Shown: positions 60,436 through 64,000 of the stretch, one piece after another | How the letters are laid out: every line of letters begins with the position of its first letter | Numbering within the stretch: the stretch's first letter is position 1 | Origin: Melieria omissa | Taxonomy: Eukaryota > Arthropoda > Insecta > Diptera > Ulidiidae | Reading direction: 5' to 3' | DNA length: 64,000 nucleotides | Assembly (NCBI GenBank): GCA_963971225.1 | Contig: OZ020268.1 | Coordinates: forward strand, 15,415,032-15,479,031 | The notes under the pieces: model-generated | Told to the model about the DNA's origin: nothing | The model's input: the letters and a program-made list of their open reading frames with translations, nothing else | Databases searched by the model: none | Made by a program: the position numbers and the translations under genes

Positions 60436-60440
60436 CAATG

Positions 60441-61229
60441 GGCCCATAAAGAGGCCTAAGTGTGTCCCATACAGAGGCAGCCACTACAACCTAACCTAAT
60501 CTACGAGTAAATGTAATAAATTGATCAAACATTTCCTATCAGTTATAACGATTTGTTTTAACAAGAGCTCCTAAATCTATGCCAAGAACTACAACCATTC
60601 TGATGCCAATGACTTTTTAATGTTCTCTCGGCTCGAAATGTATTACTGGGTTAATAATAATGCAAGCCCCTAAAACTAGGCAGCACCCAGCAGGAATGAA
60701 TTATAAAGGTTTATGATATAAGATAATTTTAATCAACTAATATTTGAGTTGTGGATATTCGTATTATAAAGCAATTCTGTGGCAGATGTGCAGAATTAAT
60801 CAGCGGATAAAAATGGCTTCAGTTGATGCGTCATTCGTTTCACTAAACGTAGTATTTTTAGACCGTTTGGAGATAGCAAGAATGTACCTGGGATGTGCAA
60901 TTTCTGTGATAGCACTTGAGTGATACTCGTACTAACCAGCGCGTGTGTGGGTATGCGTCTGCTTATTTGTTTATTTATCGGTGCTGCAAATTAATTTAAA
61001 AATTTATCTAATCGATAGGTTCGATTTTAATTTTGCCATTCAATGTGCCGACAGATGGCATCTGGAAATCAGTGGAAATGGCTACGTGCATTCATTAGGC
61101 CAACTTCCCTTCGAACTTTACAACGCCGCGGTCAGTTGCAGTTCTAGTGTTGGACAATTGGCATTGATAGATAGTTTCGGATCTTTTTAAATTTATTATA
61201 ACTTATTATAGAAGCGAGCAACGGTCAGC
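60441..61229. other. Intergenic DNA and likely promoter of protease B
   Basis: The piece ending near 60,500 (CCACTACAACCTAACCTAAT) looks like a LINE-tail remnant. An AT-rich TATTATAACTTATTATAGAA lies just ahead of the start codon at 61,230. The open frame 60,945-61,190 has no gene features. Confidence 0.4.
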
Positions 61230-62357
61230 ATGGATTGTTGGAAATTTATTACAGCGCTCATACTGGGCTGCCTGTGCAGTGGCACTGATGCGACAAGTAG
61301 GTGACATATTTCACTGAATTGTAACTATTGTTTGTCACACGCTGCTGACCACTTAAATAGAACTGGGCCAATTGGTGAATCCGCTCCAGCATTTCGATCG
61401 GCCGAAAATCATTAATGGCATCGAGGCCAATTGGGAGGGCACGCGTTACCAGGTGTCAGTGCGGCTGCGTATCACCGAGTTCACGTTCGGCGCTGGTCAC
61501 ATCTGCGGCGGATCGTTGGTGGCGCCCGATGCGGTGCTCACTGCCGGACACTGCATCTGGAAGTAGGTGTACTAGTGCCTCTTAAGTTAGCATATGTAAT
61601 TGTGTCTTTCTCCCTTGCGGCCTTGTGCAGTTCATTCGCAAATAGCTTCCGCAATGCCAGCGAGTTTTCCGTAGTCATGGGAAACCTGGATCGTTATCAG
61701 AAAGATAACAACACGCTGGTGTATCGAGTAAGTAGAATTGCCACACGCGAGCGCTTCAGCATTGCCACTTATGAGGAGGACCTGGCAATATTGTTTCTGG
61801 ACGGCGCCGTGCCCGCAAATTTCACACGCGTCCAAACGGTCGGCCTGAACACGGAGCGCAATCTGACGGCGGGCATTGTCTGCCAAGTGTCCGGTTGGGG
61901 TCGCACGGAGATGGTATGTGTGCTTTGAGGTGCGTGAGTGTGTGCGGTGAACGCCGACTAATCTGATTTGCAGGGTATCTACTCGTCCAAGCTGATGGTC
62001 GCCGATGTGGCCATCATCAATCGCACTGAGTGCGCCAGCAACTACGGTGAGTACATACGCGACGGCATGATTTGCGCTGGTTACATGAATGGCGAACGGG
62101 ATGCGTGTGGCGGTGATTCTGGTGGACCGTTGGTTTGCGGCAATCGGCTGGTGGGCGTGGTGTCGTTTGGTGTTGGCTGCGCTGAACCAGGCTATCCGGG
62201 TGTTTACGCCGAAGTGGCCGCTTACGCGCACTGGATACGCAACGAAACTGGCTTGGATGACGGGCCGATCGTTAGTGGGGTCGCTGACAAGGGGTCCCCA
62301 ACAATTTTGCTAGCATTGTTGTTGGCGGTTGGCAGTTGGAATGCGATGCGAGTGTAG
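61230..62357 (+). CDS. Secreted trypsin-like serine protease B
   Basis: Exons 61,230-61,296, 61,361-61,562, 61,631-61,913, 61,974-62,357; 311 residues, introns 64, 68, 60 nt in phases 1, 2, 0. Signal peptide [20 protein letters not shown]. Activation is canonical: [10 protein letters not shown], giving an Ile39 N-terminus. Catalytic triad His86 (LTAGHC), Asp140 ([10 protein letters not shown]), Ser233 (GDSGGP). Asp227 ([12 protein letters not shown]) sets trypsin specificity. A C-terminal hydrophobic stretch ([19 protein letters not shown]) matches the tail of protease A and may anchor the enzyme. It is probably an extracellular or membrane-tethered trypsin, perhaps digestive or regulatory. 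It is a tandem paralogue of protease A, 2.1 kb downstream on the same strand. A GTAAGT inside exon 3 (61,729) is probably not used, because the homologous frame continues through it. Confidence 0.92.
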
Positions 62358-62453
62358 CAGTGAATGCAAATGCCTAAAAGGTGTAATTTGTTTACTAAAA
62401 ATATGAAAGTTTTACTTGTTTAAGCGAAATTTTATTTAGTCGTGTTAAGTTAA

Positions 62454-62582
62454 CCCATTAGGGCATAAAGTTGAAACATTAAACTACTGTTTTAAAAGGA
62501 TAAACCTTGAGTAAACTATATATAACTATTAAAATAACAGTTTTTTTGGCGTCCGATTTATCGAACGTTATGCTCTAATGGG
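62454..62582. mobile_element. 129 bp TTAA MITE
   Basis: Inverted ends CCCATTAGGGCATAA and CCCATTAGAGCATAA (one mismatch) sit between TTAA at 62,450-62,453 and 62,583-62,586. CCC ends and the TTAA target fit a piggyBac-derived MITE. It lies 93 bp past the stop codon of protease B, possibly in its 3' UTR. Confidence 0.88.
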
Positions 62583-62586
62583 TTAA

Positions 62587-62851
62587 TCAAAAATTAAGTA
62601 AAACATGCAAGTAGTGAAGAAATGTTGTACTTTAATTGTGTTTTTTCGTTAAACTTTGGATGAATCAATATTGGGTTTTTCCATACTTGTAATGCAAATA
62701 TCTTCAGTAACTTTTTTACAAGTGTTTCTTGTGAAAATTCACATCTTGATAAATTTATGAAGAAAAACATAGTTTTTTTCCAATGAATTTGGTTGTGAAT
62801 AAATTAACAACACTTAATTTTTTTTTTACTGAATTTTTGTTATTTCCAATG
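62587..62851. other. AT-rich intergenic DNA
   Basis: No features recognised between the TTAA MITE and the Tc1-like element. Confidence 0.5.
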
Positions 62852-62853
62852 TA

Positions 62854-63772
62854 GAGTGCGTTTCAAAAATAAATGTTGGCCATATCTTTTTAACTGTAGA
62901 AGTTTGCCATGGTTTTAATATCAGATCATCTTCTACATTAAAATACCGTTTTCGCGTGTGTTTCTGTTTTTTTAGTTGGGTACAAGTTTTCGCGGGAATA
63001 TCAAGAATTAAAAATGAGTGCTGTATTTGAAAAACGTTTCGAAGTAGTGTTTTTGGTAAACCATCCAAAGGGTCCAAAAATGAAACGTTCACAAGTCACA
63101 AAACACACGAAAACATCAGTTTCATTTGTGAGGAAGTGGGTCAGTCAATTCAAAGTGTTCGGAAATGGCGACGACGAGCCACGGAGAGGCAGGAAGAGAA
63201 CCACTCAGAACAAAGCGGATAAGGCGATCGGATGTTTGATAACACTCCAATTCTTAGGCTGAAGCTAACGAAAGAAACATTGTTGCAGAAGAGAGTTGAA
63301 GTATTAACGGCCACTCACCGATGCAGGCTTCTGAAATCGGGCATTCCTCATAGAAGTACCATGTCGAAATTGCTATTGGGTAAAAAGATATAGAAAATCG
63401 TCTGAAATGGGATAGAGAAAATTTGGGGTGGAAACACTAAATTGGCAATCAGAAAGTCCAGATGCAAACCCAATCGAAAATGTTTGGTCCTTAATGAAGC
63501 CAAAGCTTAGAGGAAAAATAATATCAACAACAAAACAGCTCATTTTGGCGTTAAAACGGATTTCGAGAGGAGTTTCTTTGGAGTACACTCAAAAATAAGC
63601 CAAAATTGTAACAAAAGATGCCAAGCTATTAGTGACAACAACGGAGACTGGACAAAGTTTTGATAATAATGCGAAAAAGATATTTGCACAGCCTTTCAGA
63701 AAATATATATAATTCTTTACTATACCTTCTTTTGTAAGTTTTATAAGCAACACTTATTTCTGAAACGCACTG
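62854..63772 (+). mobile_element. Internally deleted Tc1-like transposon
   Basis: 919 bp flanked by TA (62,852-62,853 and 63,773-63,774), with inverted ends AGTGCGTTTCA.AAATAA. From 63,014 it reads MSAVFEKRFEVVFLVNHPKG and a helix-turn-helix (TKHTKTSVSFVRKWVSQFKV). A second part gives LTATHRCRLLKSGIPHRSTM. A deletion of the core leads to SPDANPIENVWSLMKPKLRG (catalytic Glu region) and the C-terminus. The two catalytic Asp blocks are missing. Confidence 0.88.
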
Positions 63773-63774
63773 TA

Positions 63775-64000
63775 AATAAGATTGGTGATTCCTTCACTCT
63801 TCCATCAAATGCGTGTTGCTTAGTGACGTACATTTTGTCACAATCGAACCATGTTAACGATTTTATTCTAACGGTAGTATGGTTGCAAGTATGAGTAAGT
63901 CCTCTTATCTTAAAAATAAAGAAAAAAATTAGCGTGGATTTCCCAACTTCAGACATGCTATTAGAAAATGCTTTGACGTATCTTTTAATTGGTATTTCCT
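63775..64000. other. Noncoding DNA at window edge
   Basis: AT-rich; no feature recognised. A gene or element could continue beyond the window. Confidence 0.4.

Noticed and set aside
60945..61190. 81-codon frame upstream of protease B
   Set aside because: It ends just before the real start codon and has no homologous domain or splice support.
61729..61735. GTAAGT in protease B exon 3 as a splice donor
   Set aside because: The protease frame continues unbroken through it and includes the catalytic Asp region; using it would remove essential sequence.

Overview
The window looks like nuclear DNA of a higher (brachyceran) fly. The coding regions are split by GT-AG introns of about 55-120 nt, most of them 60-69 nt. 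Noncoding DNA is full of CAA/TTG and (TG)n/(CA)n tracts, and the mobile DNA is mostly cut-and-paste (mariner, Tc1/Tc3, TTAA-target, hAT-like, pogo-like), plus LINE fragments and a tRNA-derived SINE. The mobile DNA is reminiscent of tephritid fruit flies, but I cannot fix a genus from sequence alone. No bacterial, viral or organellar segment is evident.

Layout. 1-5,600 is repeat-rich (a minisatellite, a TTAA element with a nested mariner relic, two opposed LINE fragments). 5,902-7,254 has a strong initiator+DPE core promoter followed by a CAA-rich leader ending in a consensus splice donor; I read it as a candidate noncoding first exon. From about 7.3 to 48.0 kb there is no convincing gene: this is probably a ~40 kb intron, or intergenic DNA, packed with transposon relics, MITEs, satellites and low-complexity sequence. 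From 48 kb the window becomes genic.

Genes, all on the + strand: (1) 47,998-50,550, a BTB/POZ protein with an AT-hook-like motif and a C-terminal pipsqueak-type helix-turn-helix, 708 residues in six coding exons, probably a sequence-specific chromatin/transcription factor; (2) 51,593-53,120, a probable XLF/NHEJ1-like non-homologous end-joining factor in five exons; (3) 54,369-59,100 and (4) 61,230-62,357, two paralogous secreted trypsin-like serine proteases, each predicted at 311 residues with four coding exons and identical intron phases (1, 2, 0). The first protease has an atypical activation site (Ala-Thr in place of Ile-Ile/Ile-Val) and a first intron swollen to 3.65 kb by transposon relics. 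These genes are ordinary neighbours, not a pathway.

The most unusual signal is a 960 bp element between the two proteases (59,476-60,435). Its ends begin CACAGTG, carry ACAAAA nonamer-like tracts at 13 and 23 nt spacing, and are flanked by a 5 bp CAATG duplication: this is the layout of a Transib/RAG-type recombination-signal end pair. Other notable points are a foldback element whose two arms serve as filled and empty sites for a mariner insertion, a 69 nt stop-free multiple-of-three intron inside the BTB domain, several TTAA-target MITE families, and three hAT-like elements with 8 bp target duplications.
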